Made by a program: the position numbers and the translations under genes. DNA of 64,000 nt from Muscardinus avellanarius. Taxonomy: Eukaryota > Chordata > Mammalia > Rodentia > Gliridae. Under the pieces are notes generated by a model. It had not been told where the DNA came from. It did no database searches and saw only the letters and a program-made list of their open reading frames with translations. The DNA lies in contig OY726579.1 of NCBI GenBank assembly GCA_963383645.1, positions 645,001-709,000 of the forward strand. Direction: 5' to 3'. Shown here in pieces: positions 49,055-61,680 of the stretch; the first letter of the stretch is position 1; each line of letters begins with the position of its first letter.

Positions 49055-50620
49055 CTGAAGATGGGTGTGGTGGCCCACGCTTGTAATCCCAGCATTCTGG
49101 AGGCTGATACAGGAGGATCACGGTTCCTGGCCGGCCTCAGCTACTTAGTGAGGCCCTTTGCAACTCAGTGAGACCCTGTTTCAAAATAAAGAATAAAAAA
49201 TAGGGATGGGGATGTAGTTTGGAGATAGAATGCCCCTGGGTTTCATCCCCAGTACCCCCAAAAAACAGGAATGTCTGAGCTAGGCATGATGGCGCACCCT
49301 TGTAAACCCAGTACTTGGAAGGATGAAACAGAAGAATCACAGGTTCGCAGGTTCGCAGACAGCTTCAGCTACTTAGCAAGGCCCTTCCCAAGTTAGTGAG
49401 ACCGGGTTTCCAAATAAAAAAATAGGGCTGGAGATGTAGCTTGGAGGTTGAATGCCCCTAGGTTCAATCTCCAGTACTGCAGAAATAAATAAATAAATGG
49501 AATGTTTTCTCACTTTTGCAGTGCTAAGGACTGAAATCAGTGTCCCGCACATGCTAAGTATGTGTTCAGCCACTAAGCTACACCCTAGCTTCTTCTTTTC
49601 TTTCTTTCTTTTTCTTTCTTTTTTTTTTTTTTCAGTAGCTGAGGCCGTGTGGAGCTTCATTTTATTTTGAGACAGGGTCTTTCTAAATTTCCTAGGCTAG
49701 CCAGGCATGGGGGCGCATTCTTGTAATCCCAGAACTTGGGAGGCTGAGACAGGAGGATTGCAGGTTTGTGGCCAGCCTCAGCACTTTCGAGACCCTCCAC
49801 GACTTAGGGAGACCCTGTTGCAAAATAAAGAATAAAAAGCTGGGAGCGGTGGCACATGCTTGTAATCCCAGTAGTATGGAGGCTGAGACGGGAAGATGGC
49901 AGGTTCGAAGCCAGCCTTGATAACTTAGCGCGTCCCTCCACAATGTAGTGAGACCCTGTTTCCAGATAAGAAATAAAATCAAGCATGGGGTTTACTTATT
50001 TGTTTATTCATTTGTTTGTTTGTTTATTGTGGTACTGGGGATGGAACCCAGGGGCTTTTCTACCTCCAGGCTACAGTCCTAGACCTACTTTATATTTGTT
50101 TGGGAACAGAGTCTCACTAAGTTGCCGAGAGCCTCACTAAGTAGCTGAGGCTGGCTTCGAACCTGCGTGATCCTCCTGTCTCAGCCTCCCAAGCGCGGGG
50201 ATTACAAGCGTGCGCCACCATGTCGGGCTCTGGCTATTTATTAAGTGCATTACCACTAATACTGATAATTGCTCCCACGTCTGAAGTAGTCTAAGTTGCA
50301 AAGCCTTTACGATATTTATTAGCAGCGCTCCTCACCATACCACAGCCCTATAAACACAGGAGTCGCTATTCCTATCATAAAGATTTGAGAAGCCGGGCGT
50401 GGTGGCAGCACACGCGCTTGTCATCCCAGTATTCGGGAGGCTGAGACCGGAGGATCGCGGTTCTCGGCCAGCCTCAGCTACTTAGTGAGGCCCTCCGCAA
50501 CTTAGTGAGACCCTGTTTCAAAATAAAGACTAAAAAATAGGGCAGGGGGTGTAGCTCAGAGGTCAAATGCCTCTGGGTTCCATCCCCAGATCCTCAAAAA
50601 TAAAATAAAATAAAATAAAA
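49055..50620. repeat. SINE cluster with MIR-like remnant
   Basis: Forward SINEs at 49055-49490 and 49700-49980, reverse SINE at 50010-50230, a MIR-like remnant at 50231-50392, and a forward SINE at 50393-50620. Confidence 0.8.
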
Positions 50621-51595
50621 ATAAATAGAGAAGCTGGGACTCCCAAAAGTGCGGGACCCATCTCGGCTCAACCGGCGGGCATGGGGTGCGGGCCACCCCG
50701 CGTATCTGGCTGCTTCCACTGCCCTCTTGCCTGATGCCATGGCCGGGGCCTTTCGAAACCTGCCTTCTTCCCTCCTTCCAGGCCTTCTCTGGAAGTCTGG
50801 GAAGTCCCCAAGGAGGACTATGAGCTAGCTCCCTTTTCCCCAGCTGGGGCTGAAGGCCAGGGGAGTGGCTTCTGGAGAGCTGGAAATAAAATGCTGGGGA
50901 AGAGACTGGGGCGGGTGGGCCGCAGGCAAAGGAGGCCGGGAGGCTGTGAGGGGAGGTGAGGCCTGGGTGCTCCTGCGCCTGCACAGGCAGGTGCATCGGG
51001 GCTGGCAGAGTTTTGCCAGGGATGGGGGGTTGAAGCTAGCTGGACTGGGGTGCGCTTAGTGGGTGACAGGGGCTTGCTGCCTCTGTGGGGCATTGGGGCT
51101 GGCCTGGGGAGAACCCCGAGGTGTTAGAAATAAGAATGATTCTAGCTGAGTAAGGAGGGGCTTAGCCCCAAGCCCCCTCCTCGTTTCCCCTTGCTCGGTG
51201 CCCAGCCCTCCCTGTGCTGGGGGCTGAGGACAGGGTGGGCGGCTCAGGGCCGGGCTCCCAAGGGTGGGGGTGTCTAGAGCAGAAATAAATATTGACACCA
51301 GAAATAAATATTGACACCAGACACCCTCAACCAGAAGGGTGGGATGAAGGGGTCGTCCTGTGATTCACCCAAGAAGGCTTTCCAAAGAGTCAAAAGCAGT
51401 GAAATTGGGACTTCGAGATTAACAGCAAAGCTCTGGGTCAAAGAAAGAAATTGCAGGAGGTACCTGTGCACCAGGGAGGACGTGGAGAGTCAGGAGGGAA
51501 ATGGTGGTAGGTGAGCCCAGGGCTACCTGCCTTGGCCTGTTGCTGCCCAGAACGCGACTGGGAGTCGCAAGCCACATGGCTGAGTGTTTGTTTTT
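50621..51595. other. Unique GC-rich region upstream of CIDEC
   Basis: About 1 kb without SINEs, in the expected place for CIDEC upstream exons or enhancers. I could not identify a specific exon or factor site with confidence. Confidence 0.4.
51278..51318. repeat. 19-20 bp tandem duplication upstream of CIDEC
   Basis: The motif AGAAATAAATATTGACACC occurs twice in direct tandem in otherwise unique sequence 2.4 kb upstream of the CIDEC start. Confidence 0.85.
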
Positions 51596-51902
51596 GTTTT
51601 GTTTTGTTTTTTGGTACCGAGAATTGAACCCAGGGGTGCTCTGTGTCTGAGTTATACCCCATCCCTATTTCTTTTTTTTTCTTTTTTAATATTTTTGTGG
51701 TACTAGGGATGGAATCCAGGGGCTTTCTACCTCTGGACTAGACTCCCAGACCTATTTTCTATTTTATTTGGAAACAGGGTCTCACCAAGTTGCTGAGAAC
51801 TTCACTAAGTAGCTGAGGCTGGCTTCGAACCTGCAGGATCCTCCTATCTCAGCCTTCCAAGTGCTGGGATTAGAAGCGTGCGCCACCACGCCTGGCTATC
51901 TT

Positions 51903-51951
<49 letters not shown>

Positions 51952-53145
51952 GAGGTACTGGGAATTGAACCAAGGGGCATGCTATCTCTGAGCTGCACCC
52001 CCAACCCTATTTTTTTTTTTTTTTTGGTGGTACTGGGGTTCCTGGAAGCCTTTCTACCTCTGGGCTACACTCCCAGACCTATTTTATACTTTTTTATTTT
52101 TGGAAACAGGGTCTCTTAAGTCAGCGTGGCTGGCTTAGAACCTGCGCTATCCTCCTGTCTCCCCCTCCCAAGTGCGGGGATTACAAGCGTGTGCCACCAC
52201 GCCCAGCCCCCCAACCCTATTTTTTATTATTTATTTTGAAACAGGGCCTCACTGAGTTGCAAAGGGCCTCATTAAGTAGCTGAGGCTGGCTTCTAACTGC
52301 AATCCTCCTGTCTCAGCCTCCCAAATGCTGGGATTACAAGCATGCACCACCATGCCTGGCTCTCATTTTTTACTTTGAAATGGACTCACTAAGTTGCCAA
52401 GGATAGCAATTGAACCTTCAATCATCCTGTCTCAGCCTCCCAAAAACTGGGATTACAGGTGTGTGCCACAGTGTCTGGCTTTAAATTATTATTTTTAAAA
52501 TTTTTATTACTATTATAACTATTATTTTTTTGTGTATGGTACTGGAGGTGGAACCCAGAGGCTTTTCTACCTCCAGGCTATACTCCCAGATGTATTTTAT
52601 ACTTTATTTGGAAACAGGGTCTCACTAAGTTGCTGAGAGCCTCACTCAGTAGCTGAGGCTGGCTTCGAACCTGTGCGATCCTCCTGTCTCAGCCTCCCAA
52701 GCGCGGGGATTACAAGCGTGCGCCACCACGCCCAGCTTACTATTATTATTATTTTGCAGCAGCATCCTACCTTTGATCCCCTATCTCTATTTTATTTTTT
52801 ATTTTGAAACAGGGCCTAAGTTGCAGGGGGGCTCACTAAGTTGCTCAGGCTGGCCTCGAACCTGCGATCCTCCTGTCTTAACCTCCGGCTTTCAGTTGAA
52901 ATTGGTTAAAATTCCATAACATTAAAAATCTGAGCTGAGTGTGGTGGCGCACGCTTGTCATCCCAGCATTTGGGAGGCCCGAGCATTTAGGGAGGATCGT
53001 GATTCACGGACAGTCTCAGCTACTTAGTGAGGCCCTCTGTAACTTAGTGAGACCCTGTTTCAAAATAAAGACTAAAAAATAGGACAGGGGGTGCATCTTG
53101 GAGGTCGAATGCCCCTGGGTTCCATCCCCAGACCCGCGGGGGGGG
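51595..53145. repeat. SINE cluster upstream of CIDEC
   Basis: Reverse SINEs at 51600-52890 with (GT)n at about 51905-51948, and a forward SINE at 52935-53153 ending in a G run. Confidence 0.83.
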
Positions 53146-53153
53146 GGGGGGGA

Positions 53154-53738
53154 ATTCTGGCTCCTTAGCCACATGTCAAGTGCGGAATAGCCGTGGTGGC
53201 CTGTAACAATGGTGTTGGAATGCTGACAAAATCTGTGTCCAGGATGCAAGTTCTTCTGGCCAGCAGGAAGCCTCAGGAGGGCCTGGATTGCTTAAGGACC
53301 AGCCAGGAGATAGTCAACTGGGATCAGGCGCTGCCTGTGAAGTCTCTGGATTATAGGTGACCTTCAGGTCCCCAGAAGCAGGAGGTGGTGTGACTCAGCT
53401 CCTGCCAGCGCAGCGGGGACTCTGCCCCTAGGGACAGGGGCAAGCCAGGCAGGGAGCCTCCAGCCTGAGCTCCCGATTCCCGTACAGTGCGGCCAGAGAC
53501 AGGATCAGGGAAATATGGAGTGAGTGAGGCCGGGGCACAGCAGCGGAGGGGACAAGTTCCGCCCGGTCCCAGTGGGCGCGCCTGGGGCTGAACAGGAGGC
53601 CAGGCAGCCTGTGTGCCCCGGAATGACAGCCCGGGCCGGGGCTCGCTGAGACTGGGGCGTTGGGTGGCCCCGAATCGAGTGATAAGGGAGAGGAAGCTCC
53701 TGTCCCGCCCTGACCAGCTGCTTCTGCGTCTTTCCTAG
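53154..53738 (+). promoter_or_regulatory. CIDEC proximal upstream region
   Basis: Unique sequence ending in the pyrimidine tract and acceptor of CIDEC coding exon 1. It may contain a promoter or a 5' UTR exon; no element is identified specifically. Confidence 0.35.
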
Positions 53739-53816
53739 GTCCAACGCAGTCCAGCTGACGAGGATGGAATACGCAATGCGGTCTCTCAGCCTTCTCTACC
53801 CCAAGTCCCTGTCCAG
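53739..53816 (+). CDS. CIDEC: CIDEC coding exon 1 (with 25 nt 5' UTR or upstream frame)
   Basis: Acceptor tttcctag before 53739, ATG at 53764-53766, donor gtgagg after 53816. It encodes MEYAMRSLSLLYPKSLS plus AG of Arg. The 25 nt before the ATG are open in frame, so an upstream exon could extend the N terminus. Confidence 0.88.
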
Positions 53817-54405
53817 GTGAGGAAAGCCGAGGGCAGAGGGGAAGGGGAGCTGCAGAACTGTGGGCTGGAGGGTCGGCCTTCCCCAGCTTGACAGGGTTGC
53901 TTAAGTTACTTGGGGATCTTGTTCAGATAGTGTCTGGCCGGGTGGGGCGGCGTGGTGGCGCACGCTGTTCATCCCAGCATTCGGGAGGCTGAGACAGGAG
54001 GATCGCGGTTTGTAGGCAGCCTCAGCTAATTAGTAAGGTCCTCTGCAACTCAGTGAGGCCCTGTTTCAAAAATAAAGAATAAAAAATAGGGCTGGGGGGT
54101 GTAGCTTGAAGGTAGAATGACCCTGGGTTCCACCCCCAGTACTGCAAAAAAAAAAAAACAAAAACCAAAATAAATACCGTGTCTGAATCAGGAGACTAAA
54201 GCTGGCACCCGAGGTTTTGTAATTCCCATAAGCCCCCTGTGGCGCTCACCTCTAAACCCAGTACTTGGGAGGCTGGGATGGAAAGATAACAGGTTTGAGG
54301 CCAGCCTCAGCAATTTAGGGAGGCCCTCTGCAGCATAGAGAGACCCTGTTTCAAAATTAAGACAAATAAGAAAGGGGGTAGGCGCTGGACTTGGTACTTT
54401 CATTC

Positions 54406-54437
<32 letters not shown>

Positions 54438-57400
54438 TGTACTGAGGATTGAATCTGTGAACTACACTCCCAGACTTTTGTTTTGTTTTGTTTTTTTGTT
54501 TTTGCAGTACTGGGGATTGAACCCAGGGGCATTCTACTTCCGAGTTACACGCCCTGTAATTACACCTGTAATCCCAGTGCTGTGGGTGTAGCTCGGAGGT
54601 AGAATGCCCCTGGGTTCAATCCTTGGTACTGAGAAAAAAAAAGAAAAAAAAAGAGAACTGGCCGTGGTGACGCATACCTGTAATCCCAGTACTTGGGAGA
54701 CTGAGACTGGAGGATCATAGGTTTGAGGACAGCCTCAGCAACTTAGGGATCCCTTAACAACTTAGCTGGATCCTCTTTCAAAATAAAATAAAATAAAAGG
54801 GAAAAGGAGTTGTGGTTGTAGCTCAGAGGTAGAATGCCCCAGGTTCAATTCCCAATACTAAGTAAATAAATAATTAAGTAAATAGCAACAAAGCCAGGTT
54901 GGTGGTGCACACCTGTAATCCCAATACTTGGGAGGCTTGAGACAGGAGGATTGCAAGTTGAAGGCCAGCCGGGGAGAATTTAGCAAGACTGCTTCAAAAG
55001 AAAGAAAGAAGCCAGGTATGGTGGTCCGTGTCTATAATCCCAGTCCTTGGGAGGCTGAGACAGGAGGATTGCAGGCTCAAGGTCAGCCTCAGCAAGTAGG
55101 GAGACTCTCATTAAACTAGGGAGACCCTGTTTCAAAATAAAAAATAAGCCGGGCGTGGTGGCGCACGCTTGTCATCCCCGCGCTTGGGAGGCGGAGACAG
55201 GAGGATCGCGCAGGTTCGAAACCAGCCGCGCGCACTGGCTTAGGAGACCCTGTTTCCAAATAAAAAAATGTAAAAATAGGTCTGGGAGTGTAGCCCGGAG
55301 GTAGAAGGGCTTCCAGGAACCCCAGTACCACCAAAAATAAAAAATAAAAATAAAAAAATAAAATAAAATAAAATAAGAATGAGGGCTATAGCTTAGAGGT
55401 AGAATGCCTGGGAGTTCAATCTCCCAGTACCATAGGAAGAAGGAGGAAGGGGAGGAGGAAGAGGAGGAGGAGGAGGAGGAGGAGGAGGAGGAGAATTGCA
55501 AGTATAGCTCACCGGTAGAGTCCCTCTGGTTTGAATCCCCAGTACCACACAGAGAGCAGGAAACAAAGACAGAGACAGAAAGAGAAGGGAGAAGGGAGAG
55601 AAGGAGAGAGGGAGAGAGGAGAGAACAGGAAAGAGAGGAGAGAACTAGGTGTGATGGCTCATGCTTGTAATCCCAGCATCTGGGAGGCCGAGACAGGAGG
55701 CTCAGAGGTTCATGGCCAGCCTCAGCTACTTAGTGAGGCCTTCTGCACCTCAATGAGACCCCCTGGGTTCCCCTGTACGGAAAGAAAAAAATAGTTGCTG
55801 GAGGGAAAAAAAAAAAAAGTTGCTGGCTCTCCCCTCCTCTCCTCTCCTTCCTTCCTTCCTTCCTTCCTTTCTCTCCTTTCTTTCTTTCTTTTTTCGGTAC
55901 TGGGGACAGAATCCAGGGGCATATTACCTCCCAGTGACGCCCCCAGCCCTATTTTTTATTCTTTTTCTTTTTTTTTTTCTTTTTTTTTGGTGGTCTGGGG
56001 TTCCTGGAAACCCTTCTACCTCTGGGCTACACTCCCAGACCTATTTTATACTTTTTTTTTTATTTGGAAACAGGGTCTCTTAAAACAGCTGAGGCTGGCT
56101 TCGAACCTGCGCAATCCTCCTGTCTCCGCCTCCCAAGCGCGGGGATTACAAGCGTGCGCCACCACGCCCGGCTTCTTTTTCTTTTTTTAAACAACTCACA
56201 CTGAGTTGCAAAGGGTGTCACTAAGTAGCTGAGGCTGGCCATGAACTGTGATCCTCCTGTCCCAGCCTCCCAGATGCTGGGATGACAAGTGTCCGCCACC
56301 ATGCCCGACTAGCTCCAGCAACTCTGACATCACTTGGGAACCAGGCTCCAGAGCCTCAGGCTGGGCCGCGGCCTGCCCTGAACTGTGCTGTGAGGGGCCC
56401 CAGGGCCTCAGGCCGGGCCTTGGCCTGCCCTGAACTGTGCTGTGAGGGGCCCCAGGGCCTCAGGCCGGGCCGCGGCCTGCCCTGGACTGTGCTGTGAGGG
56501 GCCCCAGGGCCTCAGGCCGGGCCGCGGCCTGCCCTGGACTGTGCTGTGAGGGGCCCCAGGGCCTCAGGCCGGGCCTTGGCCTGCCCTGAACTGTGCTGTG
56601 AGGGGCCCCAGGGCCTCAGGCCGGGCCGCGGCCTGCCCTGGACTGTACTGTGAGGGGCCCCAGGGCCTCAGGCCGGGCCGCGGCCTGCCCTGAACTGTGC
56701 TGTGAGGGGCCCCAGGGCCTCAGGCCGGGCCGCAGCCTGCCCTGGACTGTGCTGTGAGGGGCCCCAGGGCCTCAGGCCGGACCGCGGCCTGGGCTGGACT
56801 GTGCTGTGAGGGGCCCCAGGGCCTCAGGCCGGGCCGTGGCCTGCGCTGGACTGTGCTGTGAGGGGCCCCAGGTGGCTCCCCAGCTTTGGGGCCAAGCCCT
56901 CTGGGTGAGACTGGGAAGGCAGGTGATGGGCCCAACCTGGAAGGGTGTGGCTCGGCTGAGCAGGGGCTTCATCCTGTTGTTCCGCACTGTCCCCAGGCAG
57001 GTGGCAGTCCGCACCTCTGTGGTGACCCAGCAGGTGCTGTCTGCGCCCAGCCTGGAGGCCCCCAGGGCCCGGCCCTGCCGAGTAACCACTGTGGACCGGC
57101 GGGTGCGGAAGGGCATCACCGCACACAGCCTCGCAGACCTCGTGCACAAGGTGAGGGCCCCCTGCGCGCCGCACCCAAGGGACCTCCCTGCCTTGGCCCT
57201 CCAGCTCCTGGGTGGGGGTTGTGTGGGGGTAGAGGTGGGATCTTAGCATGGCAGGTGTTTGCTTTCTGAATCTGCCTAGAGAGCTGTTCCACAGGTGAAT
57301 GATCCAGTAAGAAATGATCCAGTATGTCGCTGCCCTATGCGCTAAGTGTAGCTCAGTCAAATTTCCAGGACTTTTTTTTTTTTTTAAGCTGGAAAGACCC

Positions 57401-58483
57401 TTAAGAATACGTTCTGCCCGGCATGGTGGAGCACGCTTATAATCCCAGCATTTTGGAGGCTGAGACAGGAGGATTGTGGTTCAAGTACAGCCTCAAGCTA
57501 CTACTTAGTGAGGGGCCCTTTGCAACTCAGTAAGATGGTTTAAAAAAAAATATATATATATATATATCCAGCCATGGTGGCGCACGCTTGTAATCCCAGC
57601 ATTTGGGAGGCTGAGATAGGAGGATCACACAGCTTCGAAGCCAGCCTCAGCTACTTAGTGAGGCTCTCAGCAACTTAGTGCTGCGGGGTGTATCTTAGAG
57701 GTAGAATGCCCCTGGGTTCCAACCCAGTACTGCAAAAACAAAACAAAAAAAAAGGTATGTTTAAGCCAGAAATATTGAGGTGGCACCTGTCTGTAATCCC
57801 AATGCTTGGGAGGTTAAGACAGGAGGATTACAGGGTCAAGGCCAGTGTGCAGTAACTTAGTGAGGCCCTATTTTAAAATAAAAAATAAAAGCCAGGCATG
57901 GTGCTGCACGCTTGTAATCCCAGCATTTGGGAGTCTGAGACAGGATCACGGTTCAAGGACAGACTCAGCTACTTAGTGAGGCCCTTTGCAACTCAATGTG
58001 ACCCTGTTTCAAAATAAAGAATAAAAATAATAGGGCTGGGAGCCGGGCGTGGTGGCGCACGCTTGTCATCCCAGCATTCGGGAGGCTGAAATCAGAGGAT
58101 CACGGTTCGCGGACAGCCTCAGCTACTTAGTGAGGCCCTCCGCAACTCAGTGAGACCCTGTTTCAAAATAAAGAATAAAAAATAGGGCTGAGGGTGTAGC
58201 TCGGAGGTCAAATGCCCCTGGGTTCCATCCCCACTACCACAAAAAATAAAAATAAAATAAATAATAAATAAATAAATAAATAAATAAATAAGGCCCAGCA
58301 TGGTGGGAAACTCTTGTAATCCCAGTACTTGGGAGGCTGAGACAGGAGGATGGCAGGTTGAGGACAGCCTTAGCAAGTAGCAAGACTTATTAACCTAGTG
58401 AGATCCTGTTTCCAAACAAAAAATAAAAGTGGGCTGGGGGTGTAGCTTGAAGGTAGAAGGCCTCTGGGTTCAATCCCTAGTAT

Positions 58484-58519
<36 letters not shown>

Positions 58520-59566
58520 GAGGCTGAGGGCGCAGCTTGGAGGTAGAATGCCCCTGGGCTCAGTCCCCAGTACTAAAGAGACAGAGAGAATGAGAGAGAA
58601 GAGAAAGGGAGAGACTGATTTAGGATACATGAATTGTACCTCAATAAAAATTGCATGTGTGGTTCTAATTATTTATTTATTTATTTGTTTGTTTATTTTT
58701 GAGGTGCTGGGGAATGAACCCAGGGGCACTCTACAGCCCTAGCCCTATTTTTACTCTTTATTTTGAAACAGGGTCTCACTGAGTTGCAGAGGGCCTCACT
58801 AAGTAGCTGAGGCTGGCTGCGAACCTGCGATCCTCCTGTCTCAGCCTCCCAAGGACTGGGATGACAAGCGTGCGCCACCACGCCCAGCCCCATTATATTT
58901 AGTTGGACTGCACTGCTGTCCACGACTAACGCTGAAGCCAGGCACCCAGAGGGCCCATGATACAAAGGCCCTGCGTGGGGATCCCACAGCTAAAGCGCCT
59001 GGGTCCCTGGGCCCACCCATGGATCCTGGCCCACCTGTTCCTTCCCTGGCCCCGGGGGTGGGGGGACTGATGCTTTTTCCTGTCTCAGCTCTGTGACTCC
59101 TTGTGGATGGAAGAAGATTCACCCCTGCTATTTCCCAGGTTCGGGACATCTTGACGCTGGCAAACAAGCCCTTCTCCCTGGTCCTGGAGGAAGATGGTAC
59201 CCATGTAGAGACAGAGGAGTATTTCCAAGCCCTGGCAGATGACACAGTGTTCATGGTCCTTCAGAAGGGGCAGAAGTGGCAGCCCCCTTCAGAACAGGTG
59301 AGCTCCTACGCCCGCTGGGGGACAATGGAGAGCCCTGGAGCTGGGCCGCAGGGCGTGACCACTGCTGTCTTGCTGCAGGAGGCGAGGTACCAGCTCTCCC
59401 TGGACCACAAGCCCACCAAGAAGATTGACGTGGCCCGTGTCACCTTTGACCTGTACAAGCTGAACCCACAGGATTTCATTGGCTGCCTGAACGTGAAGGC
59501 GACGCTGTACAACACGTACTCCCTCTCCTACGATCTGCACTGCTACAAGGCGAAGCGCATGGTGAA
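53739..59566 (+). CDS. CIDEC: CIDEC (FSP27), 5' four coding exons; C-terminal exon not seen
   Basis: Lipid-droplet protein that drives droplet fusion and fat storage in adipocytes. Coding exons: 53764-53816 (exon from about 53739), 56997-57150, 59139-59297 and 59379-59566, all with proper splice signals and compatible phases (184 codons plus 2 nt). It starts MEYAMRSLSLLYPKSLSR. The CIDE-N domain spans roughly residues 40-118 (ARPCRVTTVDRRVRKGI ... LVLEEDGTHVETEEYFQALA). The CIDE-C half begins with KKIDVARVTFDLYKLNPQDF and ends here at SYDLHCYKAKRMVK. About 53 C-terminal residues known in human have no match in 59567-64000, so the last exon or exons probably lie beyond the right edge. An in-frame stop and AATAAA follow exon 4 closely. 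Confidence 0.95.
53930..56310. repeat. SINE cluster in CIDEC intron 1
   Basis: Forward SINEs from 53930 to 55440 (short-type copy 55148-55332), GGA/GAGA-rich runs at 55436-55640, a forward left half at 55645-55780, and reverse SINEs at 55885-56310. Confidence 0.82.
56352..56875. repeat. 52-bp GC-rich minisatellite in CIDEC intron 1 (about 10 copies)
   Basis: The motif TGTGAGGGGCCCCAGGGCCT recurs at exact 52-bp spacing (56389, 56441, 56493, 56545 and so on). Copies differ by a few substitutions. The array ends about 120 bp upstream of the exon 2 acceptor. Confidence 0.95.
56997..57150 (+). CDS. CIDEC: CIDEC coding exon 2
   Basis: 154 nt, acceptor gtccccag, donor gtgagg. It encodes QVAVRTSVVTQQVLSAPSLE, then APRARPCRVTTVDRRVRKGI and TAHSLADLVHK, the start of the CIDE-N domain. 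A 52-bp minisatellite ends about 120 bp upstream. Confidence 0.95.
57151..59138. other. CIDEC intron 2
   Basis: Unique at 57151-57410 and 58895-59138. Between them are forward SINEs (57415-58600) with (AT)n near 57550 and (CA)n at 58488-58517, and a reverse SINE at 58690-58890. Confidence 0.75.
59139..59297 (+). CDS. CIDEC: CIDEC coding exon 3
   Basis: 159 nt in phase 0, acceptor tttcccag, donor gtgagc. It encodes VRDILTLANKPFSLVLEEDG, then THVETEEYFQALADDTVFMV and LQKGQKWQPPSEQ, the C-terminal part of CIDE-N. Confidence 0.97.
59379..59566 (+). CDS. CIDEC: CIDEC coding exon 4
   Basis: 188 nt, acceptor tgctgcag, donor gtaggt. It encodes EARYQLSLDHKPTKKIDVAR, then VTFDLYKLNPQDFIGCLNVK and ATLYNTYSLSYDLHC. 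If the donor is not used, the frame ends at TAG 59568-59570. Confidence 0.95.
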
Positions 59567-59640
59567 GTAGGTGCCCCGGGACGGGGACGGGGACTGCAGA
59601 GCAGGTGCGGGAGCTGGGCTCCCAGGACCTGAGCCAGCGG

Positions 59641-59646
59641 AATAAA
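59641..59646 (+). terminator. Candidate intronic poly(A) signal in CIDEC
   Basis: AATAAA 75 bp after the exon 4 donor, in non-repetitive sequence and close to the in-frame TAG. It could end a truncated transcript. The evidence is sequence only. Confidence 0.35.
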
Positions 59647-59734
59647 ACTGTATGCTTAGCCCGAGCACTTCCCATTCCACTAGGGTACACCTCGCGGAGG
59701 CTCAGGGACTCCTCCAGCTGGAATCTGGATGGAA

Positions 59735-61551
59735 TTAGCATTTTTAAATTTTTATTTGGAAACAGTGTCTCGCTAAGTTGCCGAGAGCCTCACTAAGTAG
59801 CCGAGGCTGGCTTCGAACCCGCTGGCTTCGAACCCGCGCGATCCTCTTGTCTCAGCCTCCCAAGTGCGGGGATTACAAGTGTGCGCCACCACGCCCGGCT
59901 CACAATTAATATTTATGTCTACCTTCTTCTACTTCAAATTACATTTTGTTGTGTGGTCCTAAGGATTGAACCCCTGTTTGCAGCTCAGTGAGACCCTGTT
60001 TCAAAATAAAGAATAAAATATAGTGCTGGGGGTGTAGCTCGAAGGTAGCATGCCCCTGAGTTCCATACTGGGTTCCCAGTTATTTAAAAAAATTTTTTTT
60101 TTTAAAGAGCTCTTGAGCTGGGCATGGTGGCGCATGTTTGTAATCCCAGTACTTGGGAGGCTGAGACAGGAGGATCTGGGTTTGCAGCCAGCCTTAACTA
60201 CTTAGTGAGGCCCTTCGCAACCTAGTGAGACCCTGTTTCAAAATAAAAAATAAAATGGGCTGGGGGGATAGCTGGGAGGTAGAATGCCCCTGGATTCAAT
60301 CCCCAGCACCACACACACACAAAAAAAGGATTGAATCAGGGGAATTTTACCCCTAAGCTACACTCCCAACTGTATTTATTTTTATTTATTTATTTATTTA
60401 TTTATTTATTTGTTTATTTATTTATTTAATGACTAGAGAATGGACCCAGAGACATTCTACCTTTGAGCTACACCCCCAGCCCAATTTTTCTATTTCTTAT
60501 TTGGAAACAGGGTCTCGCTAGGTTGATGAGAGTCTCACTACTTGCTGAGGCTGGCCTCGAACCTCCTGCCTCAGCCTCCCAAGTACTGGGATTACAAGGG
60601 TGCGCCACCACGCCCGGTTTTTCCTGTTGCTTTTTTATGCCAGTGTACTTACTGTGTTTAGGTTTGAGAGTCCCACTTTGCCTAAGTGGACTGAGTTCAA
60701 AGGCTGAAATTTACTGCTTTAGATTTTGAATTCTGCCCAATACTGGCAGCAAGCCCACATTGTGAAGGGGCGTGTAGCACTGTGGCACCGCCCAACATCT
60801 CAGCCACTCTGGAGGCTCAGCAGAAAGGCAAGTTTTAGGCCAGCCCGAGCGATTTAGCAAGACCCTGTTTTAGAATAAAAAACTCAAAGCTGGGAGCCAG
60901 GCATGGTGGTACACCCTTGTAATCCCAGCATTTGGGAAGCTGAGACAGGAGGATCGTGGTTTGAGTACAGCCTCAGCTACTGAGGGAGGGCCTCTGCAAC
61001 TCAGTGAGACCCTGTTTCAAAATAAATAGTGACACACTGAGAATCTATTTCAAAATAAAATAATAAAGCCAGGCATGGTGGCACAAGCCTGTAATCCCAA
61101 TACCTGGGAGGCTGAGTCAGGAGGAGAGCAGTTCCAAGCCAGTCTCAGCAACTTAGTGAGGTCCTCTGCAATTTAGTGAAATCCTGTTTTAAAATGAAAA
61201 ATAATAGCCAGGTGTGGTGGCACACGCTTGTAATCCCAGTACTTGGAGGCTGAGACAGGAGGATCACAGGTTCACGGCCAGCCTCAGCTACTTAGTGAAG
61301 CTTCTGCAACTTAGCAAGACTCTGTTTCAAAATAAGGAATAAAAAATAAGGCCAGGCGTGGTGGTGCACGCTTTTAATCCCGGTGCTTGGGAGGCTGAGA
61401 CAGGAGGATCGCACAGGTTCAAAGCCAGCCTCAGCTACTTAGTGAGACTCGAAACTTAGTGAGACCCTGTTTCAAAATAAAGTATAAAATAGGTCTGGAA
61501 GTATAGCCCAGAGGTAGAAAGCCCCTCTGTTCCACCCCCAGTACCCCCCCC

Positions 61552-61609
<58 letters not shown>

Positions 61610-61680
61610 AGTCGCTCAGTAGTAGAATGCCCTGGGTTCCATCTCCAGTACCACACACACAAAAAAAAAAAAAAAAAGAA
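59735..61680. repeat. SINE cluster after CIDEC exon 4
   Basis: Reverse copy 59735-59900, forward 60000-60320, reverse 60400-60620, unique 60621-60770, forward 60860-61670. (TTTA)n at about 60375-60428 and (AT)n at about 61555-61606. Confidence 0.82.
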
